DNA of 16,267 bases from Deltaproteobacteria bacterium (GTDB taxonomy: Bacteria; Desulfobacterota_C; Deferrisomatia; Deferrisomatales; JACRMM01), in assembly GCA_016218905.1 (NCBI GenBank), contig JACRCS010000763.1, forward strand, positions 1 through 16,267. Direction: 5' to 3'. The notes under the pieces are model-generated. The model saw only the letters and a list, made by a program, of their open reading frames with translations, did not search any database and had not been told where the DNA came from. Positions 1 to 8,482 of this stretch are shown here, in pieces. Position 1 is the stretch's first letter, and each line of letters starts with the position of its first letter. The translations under genes and the position numbers were made by a program.

Positions 1-1074
1 CTCGCCGGCCCCCTTTTTGGGGAGAAGGCAAAGCCCGGGCTCGTGAAGGCGAGCAAGGCCGAGACGCGCACGTTCTCCGCGGCCCATGAGCTCACGGGCG
101 AGGTCCAGATGAGCGAGGGCAAGACGGTGCACGTCTCGCCACCGCTACCGGGCGTGATTCGGAAAGTCCACGTGCGGCTCGGCGAGCGGGTCTCGGCAGG
201 CGAGCCCCTCTTCGATCTCGACAGCCACGACGTCGCCCAGGCCAAGGCCGAGTACCTGAAGGCTCTGGCGGCACTCAGCCTGACGCGCAAGACGGCGGAG
301 CGTGAGCGGACGCTCTTCGAGAAGAAGATTTCCGCCGCGGCCGAGGTCCAGGAGGCCGAGGCGCGGAAGGCCGAGGCGGAGGTGGAGGCGGCGAACGCCA
401 AGGCGAAACTCCTTCGGCTCGGGGTTTCGGCGGGTGCCGTGGCCGCCCTCGTCGACCATCCCTCCTCCGACCTCTCGGGCGTCCTCACGGTCCGGGCCCC
501 TCGTGCCGGTACGGTACTGGAGACTCACGCGGTCGCCGGAGAGCACCTGGAGCCGGGAAAGGACGTCGTCCTCCTCTCCGACCTCTCCGAGGTGTGGGTC
601 TGGGCGAACCTGAAGGAGGGGGATCTACAGACGGTGACGAAGGCGGGAGGCCGGCTTACGGCCGAAGTGGAGGCTCCGGGCACGGGCAAGACCTACCGGG
701 GGACCGTGGACATCGTCTCGGGCGTGATGGATGAGGCGACGCGCACGGTCAAGGCCCGGGTCGTCCTCGCGAACCCCGGCGCGGGCCTTCGGCCCGGCAT
801 GTTCGTCAAGGTGAGGGTGCTCCTCGCGGGCGCGAGGGGCGCCGTGGCAGTTCCGAAGGTCGCGGTCCTCGCCGACGAGGGGCGCCCCTTCGTCTTCATC
901 CACAAGGAGGGGGAGTACTGGATCCGGCGGCCCGTCGTCCTCGGAGAGCGCTCCGCAAACGAAGTGGAGATCAGAGAAGGGCTCCAACCCGGCCAGACGA
1001 TCATCGCCGACGGGTCGTTCCTCCTCAAATCCGACGTCCTGAAGAAGAAGATGGGCGCGGGCTGCGCGGATTAG
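1..1074 (+). CDS. RND efflux periplasmic adaptor subunit (CzcB/CusB, HlyD family), 5'-partial
   Basis: Membrane-fusion (adaptor) protein that would bridge the inner-membrane RND pump encoded next door to an outer-membrane channel. The frame is open to the left edge (reads LAGPLFGEKAKPGLVKAS), so the true start and signal peptide lie outside the window; the GTG at 43 is only an internal alternative. Seen in order from that GTG: a lipoyl/barrel-sandwich half (PPLPGVIRKVHVRLGERV, about residues 33-50), an Ala/Glu/Lys-rich alpha-hairpin (about 65-125), the second lipoyl half (VRAPRAGTVLETHAVAGEHL, about 148-167), a beta-barrel (about 180-265, with GLRPGMFVKV) and a membrane-proximal domain to the C-terminus. 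It ends MGAGCAD. The stop codon overlaps the Shine-Dalgarno of the pump gene 9 nt downstream, so the two are co-transcribed. No His-rich metal-binding N-terminus is visible in the part present. Family assignment is firm; the metal is not. Confidence 0.92.
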   Translation, partial: LAGPLFGEKAKPGLVKASKAETRTFSAAHELTGEVQMSEGKTVHVSPPLPGVIRKVHVRLGERVSAGEPLFDLDSHDVAQAKAEYLKALAALSLTRKTAERERTLFEKKISAAAEVQEAEARKAEAEVEAANAKAKLLRLGVSAGAVAALVDHPSSDLSGVLTVRAPRAGTVLETHAVAGEHLEPGKDVVLLSDLSEVWVWANLKEGDLQTVTKAGGRLTAEVEAPGTGKTYRGTVDIVSGVMDEATRTVKARVVLANPGAGLRPGMFVKVRVLLAGARGAVAVPKVAVLADEGRPFVFIHKEGEYWIRRPVVLGERSANEVEIREGLQPGQTIIADGSFLLKSDVLKKKMGAGCAD

Positions 1075-1083
1075 GAGGAGGAC

Positions 1084-4000
1084 ATGCACCGCTTCGTCGA
1101 GTTCCTCCTCCACCGCCGCTGGCTCGTGCTGTCGCTAACGGGCCTCCTCGTCGTCCTGGGCGCCCTCGCCTGGACGAGGCTCCCCATCGACGCCTTCCCG
1201 GACGTGACGAACGTCCAGGTGATGGTGTTGACCGAGGCCCCTGGGCTCTCCTCCGTGGACGTCGAGCAGCAGATCACCTATCCCATCGAGCAGCAGATGG
1301 GCGGCGTCCCGAAGGTGACGAACGTCCGGTCCATGTCCAAGGCGGGCCTCTCCCAGGTGATCGTCGTCTTCGAGGACGGCACGGACATCTACTTCGCCCG
1401 CCAGCAGGTCTTCGAGCGGGTGCAGAACGCACGGGAGTCTCTTCCCCCGTTGGCCGAGCCGGAGCTCGGGCCCATCAGCACCGGTCTCGGGGAGATCTTC
1501 CAGTACACGATCGAGAGCGAGAAGCTCTCGCCGATGGAGCTGCGGTCCATCCAGGACTTCATCGTCAGCCCGCAGCTCAGGCCGATCCCGGGCGTCAACG
1601 AGGTCAACAGCTTCGGCGGGTTCGTGAAGCAGTACCACGTGCTCGTCCGGCCCGACGCGCTGCTCAAGTACGGGCTGACGCTGCGGGAGGTCGTGGAGGC
1701 GGTCGAAGCCAACAATGCGAACGCGGCCGGCGGCTACATCGTTCGAGGCTGGGAGCAGACCTACATTCGCGGGCTCGGCCAGCTCCAAGGCGAGGCGGAC
1801 ATCGGCCGCATCGTGCTCAAGGCAGAGCACGGCACCCCCATCTACCTCCGAGACGTGGCGAACGTGACCGTCGGGCCCCAGGCCCGCCAGGGCGCCGTCT
1901 CTCGTGACGGAAAGGGCGAAACGGTCGCCGGAATGGTCATCATGCTCCGCGGCGAGAACTCCAAGGACGTGGTCTCCCGGGTCAAGGCCGCCGTCCCCAA
2001 GATCCAGCAGAGCCTGCCCGACGGCGCGCGGCTGAACGTCTTCTACGACCGGACCTCGCTTATCGAGGCGTGCATCAAAACGGTGGTCGACGCCCTCCTG
2101 GAGGGCGGCATCTTCGTCATCCTGGTGCTCTTCCTCTTCCTCGCGGAGCTCCGGACGGCCCTCATCGTCGTCGCCTCGCTTCCGCTGACTTTCCTGGCGA
2201 CCTTCCTCGTGATGGGTAAGGTGGGGCTCTCGTCGAACCTCATGAGCCTGGGTGGCCTTGCTTTCTCCGTCGGCATGGTGGTCGACGCGTCCATCGTCAT
2301 CGTCGAGAACGTCCGCCGGCACTTCGCCGAGCGCACCGACCCGACGATGCGCCGGCAGATCACGGCCGAGGCCGTGGTGGAGGTGGCGCGACCGGTGGCC
2401 TTCTCGGTGCTGATCATCGGGATCGTCCTCGTGCCGCTCTTCAGCCTCCAGGGAATCGAAGGCAAGATGTTCGCGCCGCTCGCGGCGACGATGATCATCG
2501 CGATCCTCGCCTCGCTGGTGGTCGCCCTGACGATCGTGCCGGTCCTCTCGGAGATGATCCTGAAGCAGGCGCCCGAGAAGGAGTTCCGGTTCGTGCGCGC
2601 CTTCCACAAGGGTTACCTCCGGCTCCTGGCCGGCGCGCGGAGGCGGACCGCGCTCACCCTGGGCGTGTCCCTGCTCTCGCTGGTGGCGGCGGGCCTCGCG
2701 GCCACGAGGATCGGCACCGAGTTCATGCCGAACCTAGACGAGGGCTCGGTCGCGATCAACGTCGTGCGGCTTCCGAACGCGTCCCTGGAGGGTTCGGTTT
2801 CCGTCTCCGGCTTCATGGAGAGCCGCCTACGGGCCAAATTCCCGGAGGTCACGGCGGTGGTCAGCAAGACCGGGCGGGCGGAGATCTCGGAGGACCCGAT
2901 GGGCCCCGAGCAGACGGACCTCCTGATCATGCTGAAGGACCGGAGGGAGTGGACGACGGCGAAGACGAAGCCCGAGCTCGTGGCGGCCATGCAGAAGGAG
3001 CTCTCCGCGATCCCCGGCGTGCGGCTCTCCTTCTCGCAGCCGATCGCGCTTCGCGTAAACGAGCTCATCTCCGGCGTCAAGAGCGACCTCGCCGTGAAGG
3101 TCTACGGGCCGGACCTCGAGAAGCTCAAGGAGTACGGGGACCAGATCGCCGGCGTCCTCGCCGGGATTCGCGGCGCCCACGACGCGCGGGTCGAGCAGGT
3201 CTCCGGCATGGAGCAGATCGAGGTTGCCTATGACCGGGAGGAGATGGCCCGGTACGGCATCAACGTCGCGGACGTGAACGAGACGCTCGAGGCCGCCATG
3301 GCGGGCGCGGAGGCGACCCGGGTGGTTGACGGTCAGATGCGGATCGCCACGGTCGTGCGCTTCCCGGAGTCGGAGCGCTCGGAGCTGACCGACCTGGAAC
3401 GCCTCACCCTGCGCGGGGCCAACGGTGAGCTCGTCCCGCTCGGCAGACTGGCCCGGATCTCAACCGTCGAAGGGCCTGCGCAGGTGAGCCGGGAGAACGG
3501 GATGCGGCGGGTCGCTGCCGAGGTGAACATCCGCGGCCGAGACCTGGGGAGCTTCGTCGCCGAGGCAAAAGAGCGGCTCGCGCTCGTCGAGAGAGGGCTC
3601 CCGTCCGGGTACTTCCTGGAGTACGGAGGCCAGTTCGAGAACCAGCAGCGTGCCATGCGCCGGCTCTCCATCGTCGTGCCTGCGGCGCTGGCTCTGATCC
3701 TGGCCCTCCTGTACATGGCCCTCGGGTCTTTCCGGGATTCCCTGCTGGTGATCTTGAACCTGCCCTTCGCCCTCGTCGGCGGCGTGCTCGCCATCTGGGC
3801 CTACCGGATGCCGCTCTCGGTCTCCGCCGCGGTGGCGTTCATCTGCCTGCTGGGCATCGCGGTCCAGAACGGGGTCGTGCTCGTCGCCTTCTTCCGGCAG
3901 CTCCGGGCGGAGGGGAAGAGCGTCGCCGAGACCGTCAGCACGGGCTGCAACCTGCGCTTCCGGCCGCTCCTCATGACGGCGCTCACGAGCTTCATCGGTC

Positions 4001-4209
4001 ACCTCCCGATGCTCTACGCCACCGGGTCCGGCGCGGACATCCAGAAGCCCCTCGCCGTCGTGGTCATGGGCGGCCTGATCACCTCGACGCTCCTCACCCT
4101 CGTCGTCGTCCCGACCGTCTACGAGTGGTTGGAGGGTCGGCGCACGGGCCAAGAGGAGAAAGAAACCGCGAAGAACTGGGGCACGCCGAAGCTGTCGGTC
4201 GTGGACTGA
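1084..4209 (+). CDS. czcA: Heavy-metal RND efflux pump, CzcA/CusA family
   Basis: Inner-membrane proton-driven exporter of metal ions, 1041 residues, the usual size for the HME-RND group. TM1 lies at about 12-30, followed by the periplasmic porter domain (FPDVTNVQVMV at 38-48; EQQITYPIEQQMGG). A TM2-TM6 block at about 335-490 holds the TM4 signature VVDASIVIVEN, with D401 and E408. A second porter half and TM8-TM12 follow at about 865-1020. Compared with remembered family references, the first acidic residue of the CzcA motif DFGxxVDG is replaced by Ser395, as CusA also lacks it. The CusA methionine triad is also absent: aligned positions are N559, Q610 and E660, and the NELISGVKSD segment is CzcA/CnrA-like. 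The substrate is therefore probably a divalent cation but is unresolved; the symbol is a family label. Start ATG has AGGAGGA just upstream, overlapping the adaptor stop. Confidence 0.93.
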   Translation: MHRFVEFLLHRRWLVLSLTGLLVVLGALAWTRLPIDAFPDVTNVQVMVLTEAPGLSSVDVEQQITYPIEQQMGGVPKVTNVRSMSKAGLSQVIVVFEDGTDIYFARQQVFERVQNARESLPPLAEPELGPISTGLGEIFQYTIESEKLSPMELRSIQDFIVSPQLRPIPGVNEVNSFGGFVKQYHVLVRPDALLKYGLTLREVVEAVEANNANAAGGYIVRGWEQTYIRGLGQLQGEADIGRIVLKAEHGTPIYLRDVANVTVGPQARQGAVSRDGKGETVAGMVIMLRGENSKDVVSRVKAAVPKIQQSLPDGARLNVFYDRTSLIEACIKTVVDALLEGGIFVILVLFLFLAELRTALIVVASLPLTFLATFLVMGKVGLSSNLMSLGGLAFSVGMVVDASIVIVENVRRHFAERTDPTMRRQITAEAVVEVARPVAFSVLIIGIVLVPLFSLQGIEGKMFAPLAATMIIAILASLVVALTIVPVLSEMILKQAPEKEFRFVRAFHKGYLRLLAGARRRTALTLGVSLLSLVAAGLAATRIGTEFMPNLDEGSVAINVVRLPNASLEGSVSVSGFMESRLRAKFPEVTAVVSKTGRAEISEDPMGPEQTDLLIMLKDRREWTTAKTKPELVAAMQKELSAIPGVRLSFSQPIALRVNELISGVKSDLAVKVYGPDLEKLKEYGDQIAGVLAGIRGAHDARVEQVSGMEQIEVAYDREEMARYGINVADVNETLEAAMAGAEATRVVDGQMRIATVVRFPESERSELTDLERLTLRGANGELVPLGRLARISTVEGPAQVSRENGMRRVAAEVNIRGRDLGSFVAEAKERLALVERGLPSGYFLEYGGQFENQQRAMRRLSIVVPAALALILALLYMALGSFRDSLLVILNLPFALVGGVLAIWAYRMPLSVSAAVAFICLLGIAVQNGVVLVAFFRQLRAEGKSVAETVSTGCNLRFRPLLMTALTSFIGHLPMLYATGSGADIQKPLAVVVMGGLITSTLLTLVVVPTVYEWLEGRRTGQEEKETAKNWGTPKLSVVD

Positions 4210-4309
4210 TCAGCTCCTGTGCACTCGTGCGCTCGCCGAAGTACCCGCTTTGCGACCTAAGCCAACCAGCTCTCTACGACTCACCGCCGCGCCCCTTCAC
4301 ATCTTGTCC

Positions 4310-4314
4310 AGGAG
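4310..4314 (+). promoter_or_regulatory. Ribosome binding site fixing the start of the PLP enzyme gene
   Basis: AGGAG sits 8 nt before ATG 4323. The reading frame is open further upstream to 4125, inside the pump gene, but that extension (66 residues) has no Shine-Dalgarno and no family similarity. The 4323 start gives a protein beginning MPTQHISHGLSTRCVHAG, as expected for the family. The 113-nt gap 4210-4322 has no clear terminator or promoter that I can support. Confidence 0.75.
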
Positions 4315-4322
4315 CAGATTTG

Positions 4323-5513
4323 ATGCCGACCCAACACATCTCCCATGGACTCTCAACCCGTTGCGTTCACGCCGGCGAAGAGCTGGACACTCAAGGAGCG
4401 ATCCACACCGCGCTCTACAATCATTCGACCTTCGCGTTCCGGTCCACGTCGGACCTTCTGGACGTGGTCGAAGGGCGCAAAGAGGGCAACCTCTATACCC
4501 GGTACGGGCTCAATCCCACGATCCGATCGCTCGAGCGAAAGCTCGCGGACCTCGAGAACGGCGAGGCGGCATACGCCTTCTCTTCCGGCATGGCAGCCGA
4601 GGCCGGGACGTTCCTTGCCCACCTGAAATCCGGAGACCATGTCGTCTGCATCGGTGACGTTTACGGAGGAACCTACGAGCTCCTCGCGGCGAACCTGCCG
4701 GGCCTGGGCATCCAGACCACCTTCCTCTTGGCCGACGAGGCCGCGAAGCTGGGCTCCGCGCTCCGCGACCGGACCCGGATCGTCTTCTTCGAGAGCCCGA
4801 CCAACCCCATGCTCGACGTGCTCGATATCCGGGAGATCGCCCGAACGGCCAGAGCGGGCGGGGCTCTTACCGTCGTCGACAATACGTTCGCCACGCCGGT
4901 CAACCAGAATCCCCTCGATTTAGGAGCCGACCTGGTGGTGCACAGCGCCACCAAGTATCTGGGCGGCCACAGCGACCTTACCGGTGGGGTCGTGGTCGGC
5001 CGCAAGGAACTGCTCGAGCCGATCTGGACGTGGCGCAAGAACCTGGGGCAGATGATCGCCCCGGAGGTGGCCTTTCTCCTCGCCCGGAGCATCCGGAGCC
5101 TCGTCGTGAGGGTGCGCGCGCAAAACGCAACGGCACAGAAGGTAGCCGAGTTCCTCGCAGCCCACCCGCGCGTCCGGAAGGTGAACTACCCAGGGCTCGG
5201 CGGACGCACCGAACTGGCCCGGGCCCAGATGAGGGGATTCGGCGGGATGCTGAGCTTCGTCTTGGACGCGGATGCCGAGGAGACCGCCGCGGTTGTGGAC
5301 CGCCTGAGAGTCTTCAGCATCGCGGCGAGCCTCGGCGGCGTCGAGAGTCTGGTCACCCAGCCCATCACGACGACTCATCACGGGATGTCAGCCGAGGAGC
5401 GGGCGCGGCGAGGCATCGTGGATGGGCTTGTGCGCCTCTCCTGCGGCCTGGAGGACGCGGAGGACTTGGTGCGCGATCTGGAGCAGGCGCTCGGCGGTTC
5501 AAGGGGTCCATGA
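4323..5513 (+). CDS. Cystathionine gamma-synthase/lyase family PLP-dependent enzyme
   Basis: Trans-sulfuration-type enzyme (Cys/Met metabolism PLP family) of 396 residues, the standard length, cytoplasmic. Visible family motifs: STRCVHAG near the N-terminus, YTRYGLNPT (58-66) supplying phosphate contacts from the neighbouring subunit, SSGMAA (87-92), ESPTNPMLDV (157-166), VDNTFATP (185-192) and the PLP-lysine motif SATKYLGGHSD with K211. A C-terminal SLGGVESLVTQP segment is also typical. These motifs do not separate cystathionine gamma-synthase, cystathionine gamma- or beta-lyase, O-acetylhomoserine sulfhydrylase and methionine gamma-lyase, so the exact reaction is open. It follows the metal pump on the same strand after 113 nt and is probably independently expressed. 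A link to thiol supply under metal stress is only speculation. Confidence 0.92.
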   Translation: MPTQHISHGLSTRCVHAGEELDTQGAIHTALYNHSTFAFRSTSDLLDVVEGRKEGNLYTRYGLNPTIRSLERKLADLENGEAAYAFSSGMAAEAGTFLAHLKSGDHVVCIGDVYGGTYELLAANLPGLGIQTTFLLADEAAKLGSALRDRTRIVFFESPTNPMLDVLDIREIARTARAGGALTVVDNTFATPVNQNPLDLGADLVVHSATKYLGGHSDLTGGVVVGRKELLEPIWTWRKNLGQMIAPEVAFLLARSIRSLVVRVRAQNATAQKVAEFLAAHPRVRKVNYPGLGGRTELARAQMRGFGGMLSFVLDADAEETAAVVDRLRVFSIAASLGGVESLVTQPITTTHHGMSAEERARRGIVDGLVRLSCGLEDAEDLVRDLEQALGGSRGP

Positions 5514-5612
5514 CTCACTCCTTTCGACCCGGCCGCTCCCGCCAGGGAGGAGACGAACACGGCGAGCAGTGACCTTCCCGTGGAATAGTCCCCTGCCCTG
5601 ATCATGGTTGAA

Positions 5613-5631
5613 GCGAGGGCGCTTCCCTCGC
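5613..5631. terminator. Hairpin in the convergent junction, possible bidirectional terminator
   Basis: GCGAGGG, loop CGCTT, CCCTCGC: a perfect 7-bp GC-rich stem with a 5-nt loop, centred in the 146-nt gap between the convergent PLP-enzyme and outer-membrane-protein genes. No long T run follows on either strand (TTCAACC on the minus side), so it would be an imperfect intrinsic terminator. A smaller stem CTCCC-GCCA-GGGAG lies at 5536-5549. Confidence 0.45.
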
Positions 5632-5659
5632 GCCCCGGCCGGACCGCCGGGCAGAGACC

Positions 5660-6544
5660 TTAGAATCGGTACGCCGACCCCAGGAACCCGGTGTGGGAGG
5701 TCTCGGATCCGAAATCCCCGCTGCTCCGCCCGAAGGTGTAGCCGACGTAGGTGGAGAAGGTAGAACTCCACGCGTAGCCCGCCGTGACGGTCACGTCGTG
5801 GCTGTCGACGGTGTCCCTGACGAAGTTTCCGGCCGCGAAGTCGTCGAACCTGCCCCCAGGCGCCCCACCGCCATGCATGCCGCCGCCACCAGGTTGCAGC
5901 GGTGCCGCCGCGCGCATGACGCCGTGACCGAGCGGAGCCGCAAACGTCGCGCCAACGGTCTGGAAGGACTCCCCGCGGGCGAACTCGTACCCGAGCTCCG
6001 TCCACAACGAGGGGGTCCAGTTGTACCCGACGAAGGCGCCGAAGGCATTCTCGGTGTACGAGAATACCGACTCCCGAGCGTCGCTGTCGGTGTAGCGGTA
6101 GTATTCGCCGGCGTAGACCCCCGAGCCGAAGTGCTGCTGAAGCGCGAGCCGCGCGCCGAAGGCGAGCGCGGAGAGGTCGCTGTCGTTCGCCGCCTTGACC
6201 TGAACAAAGGGCGCGACGGAGAGGGTCCAGCCGGGCGAGATCGAATAGCGGAGCCCCGGGGAGACGACCGCGCCGCCGTAGCTGAACCCGGTCACCTCCC
6301 GGTAGAGCGCCCCCTCGACCGAGATGCCGAGGTCCCAGTCGAGCTTCCTCTCTCCCTCCGGGGCACGGCTGTAGCTCACGTACCCATACAGGTACTGGTC
6401 GGCCTGGTCCCCGCCCAGGGCACGGAGCACGTTCGAGCTCGCCGCTCCCTTGGCCCCGATCTCCCACACCGCTGACGCGCTGCCGGCGAAGAACACAGCG
6501 GCGGTCGCGCTTGCGGCGAGAAGCCTGCCGGACCCTTTCCTCAT
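5660..6544 (-). CDS. Predicted outer-membrane beta-barrel protein with Gly/Met/His-rich loop
   Basis: 294 residues. The N-terminus is a clear Sec signal peptide (MRKGSGRLLA, hydrophobic core, cleavage after ASA at about residue 25). The mature part alternates aromatic and small residues in amphipathic strands (YLYGYVSYS, WDLGISVEGALY, YAGEYYRYTDSD, FGAFVGYNW, WTELGYEFARGE, TYVGYTFGR) and ends in AYRF, a terminal Phe as in substrates of the BAM machinery. Residues about 206-233 form a low-complexity Gly/Met/His/Pro segment (GGGGMHGGGAPGGR), probably a surface or periplasmic loop. It is last in an operon, 16 nt after a small secreted protein gene. I cannot name a family; many small barrels of this kind are porin-like or unstudied. 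Localisation is well supported, function unknown. Confidence 0.82.
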   Translation of the reverse strand: MRKGSGRLLAASATAAVFFAGSASAVWEIGAKGAASSNVLRALGGDQADQYLYGYVSYSRAPEGERKLDWDLGISVEGALYREVTGFSYGGAVVSPGLRYSISPGWTLSVAPFVQVKAANDSDLSALAFGARLALQQHFGSGVYAGEYYRYTDSDARESVFSYTENAFGAFVGYNWTPSLWTELGYEFARGESFQTVGATFAAPLGHGVMRAAAPLQPGGGGMHGGGAPGGRFDDFAAGNFVRDTVDSHDVTVTAGYAWSSTFSTYVGYTFGRSSGDFGSETSHTGFLGSAYRF

Positions 6545-6560
6545 CTCTCCCTCGCCTCGC

Positions 6561-7163
6561 TCAATGTCGGGACCGATGCCCGCCCAGGCCGCCGCCCATC
6601 CCTCCCATTCCGCCGAGTCCCCCCGGACGCATGGGACCTACACGACTACCCCCCTGCTGGCCGGGCGAGGATCCTCCCGGAGCTCCGCCCCGCTCCCTCG
6701 TCCACAGCGGACTGCCCTTCGGGTCGCGGAACGTGAAGGCGCGGCCTCCCACGGGGATCCTGAGCTCCTGGGCGACCACGTAGAGCTTTCCGTCCTTGCC
6801 GACGGTCGTCGATCCCTTCACGACCACTTCGGAGCCTTCCGGCATCTGGATGCCGAGCTCCGACCAGTACCAGCGCGGGACGGTGAGAACGGTGTAGTCC
6901 TCCCGCCCCACTGTGAGCCGGAACCGCACCGGGCCCTCCTCGACGATCGAAAGCCCCGAAGCCCTCCCCTCCACCTCTCCCGCAGTGTTCAGGTCGAACC
7001 CCTCCGGGTAGCGGATCCCGGTCGCCTCAAGGAGCTCGTCGCGCGCGGCGCCCTGCCCGACGGCGGGAGGGGCGAGCACAAGACCGCAAAAGAGGGCCAC
7101 GATCGCCCTCCGAGACCTCGCGCGGGGGCCGCCCAGTCCGGTTCGCGCATTGCTACAGCCCAT
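6561..7163 (-). CDS. Secreted small protein, possible OB-fold, with Gly/Met/His-rich tail
   Basis: 200 residues, family not recognised. An Arg-rich N-terminus (RARSRRA) precedes a hydrophobic stretch (IVALFCGLVLAPPAVG), indicating export with cleavage near residues 36-40. The middle (about 60-140) is a compact beta-rich domain (GEVEGRASGL, GPVRFRLTV, TVLTVPRWYW, GSEVVVKGS, LYVVAQELR), which resembles the small OB-fold domains of periplasmic stress proteins; that is inference from pattern only. Residues about 159-200 are low-complexity, with repeated GGM and a C-terminal HRSRH. The ATG at 7163 lies inside the end of the regulator gene, an 11-nt overlap, with AAGGA immediately upstream; no better start is present. 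Position between regulator and barrel protein suggests it is an output of, or partner in, the two-component system. Confidence 0.75.
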   Translation of the reverse strand: MGCSNARTGLGGPRARSRRAIVALFCGLVLAPPAVGQGAARDELLEATGIRYPEGFDLNTAGEVEGRASGLSIVEEGPVRFRLTVGREDYTVLTVPRWYWSELGIQMPEGSEVVVKGSTTVGKDGKLYVVAQELRIPVGGRAFTFRDPKGSPLWTRERGGAPGGSSPGQQGGSRVGPMRPGGLGGMGGMGGGLGGHRSRH

Positions 7164-8481
7164 ATTCCTTGATCCGATACTGGAGTGTTCGCCGACTGAT
7201 CCCGAGGAGGTCCGCGGCCCGCTGCCGGTGCCCCCCCACCCGCGCGAGAGCCTGCGTGATCGTCTCCTTGTCGAGGACGCGTTCCGTGCCGGCGTCCCGG
7301 CCGGGAGGCGCGGGGGTGCAGTCGAGGTTGAGGTGCCGCGCCTCGAGAACGCCCGACGACAGGATCACCGCGCGTTCGAGGACATTCTGGAGCTCCCGGA
7401 CGTTTCCGGGCCAGGGGTAGGCGCGCAGCGCGTCCATCGCGTCCTGGGAGAGCACGGGGAGCGCGCGACCGAGGCCGGCAGCGAACTTCCGGATGAAGTA
7501 GTCGGCGAGAGGAGCGATCGCGTCCACCCGCTCGGAGAGGCGCGGAAGCTCGATCGGAAACACGTTGAGCCGATAGTACAGATCCTGGCGAAACCGGCCG
7601 GCCGCCATCTCCGCTTTGAGTTCCCGGTGGGTAGCCGAGACCACGCGGACGTCGACCGAAATCGGCCGCGTGCCGCCCACGCGCTCGAACTCCCGCTCCT
7701 GGAGAACGCGCAGGAGCTTCACCTGGACGGTCGGCGGCAGCTCGCCGATCTCGTCCAGGAAGAGCGTGCCGCCGTCGGCCAGTTCGAACCGTCCCTTCCG
7801 CGCAGCGGTCGCGCCGGTGAAGGCACCCCGCTCGTGGCCGAAGAGCTCGCTCTCGAGTACGCTCTCGGCGAGCGCCGCGCAGTGGACGGCCACGAACGGC
7901 TTCTCCCGGCGTGGGCTCAGCTGGTGGAGCACGCGGGCGACCAGCTCCTTTCCTGTCCCACTCGGCCCGGTGAGGAGGACGGTCGCGGGCGTCGGCGCTA
8001 CCTCCTGGACGAGCCGCCGCACTTCGGCCATCCGGTTGCCGAGAAAGATCGTCTCCAGCGGCGGGTGCTGGCGCCCGAGCTCCTCGGAGAGGAGCGAGAT
8101 CCGAGTGCTCGCGTCCGCCTCCCGGAGGACGCGCGCGACGACCTGGCGCAGCTCGTCCGGATTCTTGAGGGGCTTCGAGAGGTAATCCGAGGCCCCCGCC
8201 TTGACGGCTTCGACGGCGCTGGGAATTGACCCGTAGGCGGTGACGAGCACCCAACTGGTTTCGGGGCGAAGCTTCTTGCCCTCGCGCAGGAGATCGGTAC
8301 CGGAGACGTCCGGCATCTTGAGGTCGGTGAGGACGAGGTCGTAAGCCGATGCCGAAAGCTTCGCGAGCCCCTCGCGTCCGCCCGAGGCCTCGTCGACCGC
8401 GTACCCCTCCTGGCGAAGGATCCCTGCCATCAGGCGACGCACGAGCGCGTCGTCGTCTACGACCAGGATCAGCTTGGCCAT
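7153..8481 (-). CDS. Sigma-54-dependent response regulator, NtrC family
   Basis: 442 residues with all three domains of the family. The receiver domain (1-120) has acidic residues D10-D11, phosphoacceptor D53 (LTDLKMPD) and K103 in YLSKP. The AAA+ domain (about 140-375) has Walker A GPSGTGKE (172-179), the sigma-54-contacting GAFTGA loop (219-224), Walker [12 protein letters not shown] (239-249) and the WPGNVREL segment (357-364). A Fis-type helix-turn-helix closes the protein (about 408-439, [17 protein letters not shown]). The intact GAFTGA means it should activate sigma-54 promoters. ATG 8481 lies 1 nt after the kinase stop with GAGGA inside the kinase end, so the pair is translationally coupled. 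Overall similar to ZraR/HydG/NtrC-type regulators; the target genes are not known, but its own operon is the obvious candidate. Confidence 0.96.
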   Translation of the reverse strand: MAKLILVVDDDALVRRLMAGILRQEGYAVDEASGGREGLAKLSASAYDLVLTDLKMPDVSGTDLLREGKKLRPETSWVLVTAYGSIPSAVEAVKAGASDYLSKPLKNPDELRQVVARVLREADASTRISLLSEELGRQHPPLETIFLGNRMAEVRRLVQEVAPTPATVLLTGPSGTGKELVARVLHQLSPRREKPFVAVHCAALAESVLESELFGHERGAFTGATAARKGRFELADGGTLFLDEIGELPPTVQVKLLRVLQEREFERVGGTRPISVDVRVVSATHRELKAEMAAGRFRQDLYYRLNVFPIELPRLSERVDAIAPLADYFIRKFAAGLGRALPVLSQDAMDALRAYPWPGNVRELQNVLERAVILSSGVLEARHLNLDCTPAPPGRDAGTERVLDKETITQALARVGGHRQRAADLLGISRRTLQYRIKEYGL

Positions 8482-8482
8482 G

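Noticed and set aside
1135..2607. A 490-codon open frame on the minus strand
   Set aside because: Antisense to the RND pump; strongly Asp/His/Glu/Arg-biased translation, as expected from reading hydrophobic codons backward.
4125..4322. N-terminal extension of the PLP enzyme into the pump gene
   Set aside because: No ribosome binding site, overlaps the end of the pump gene in another frame, and the family begins at the residues encoded from 4323.
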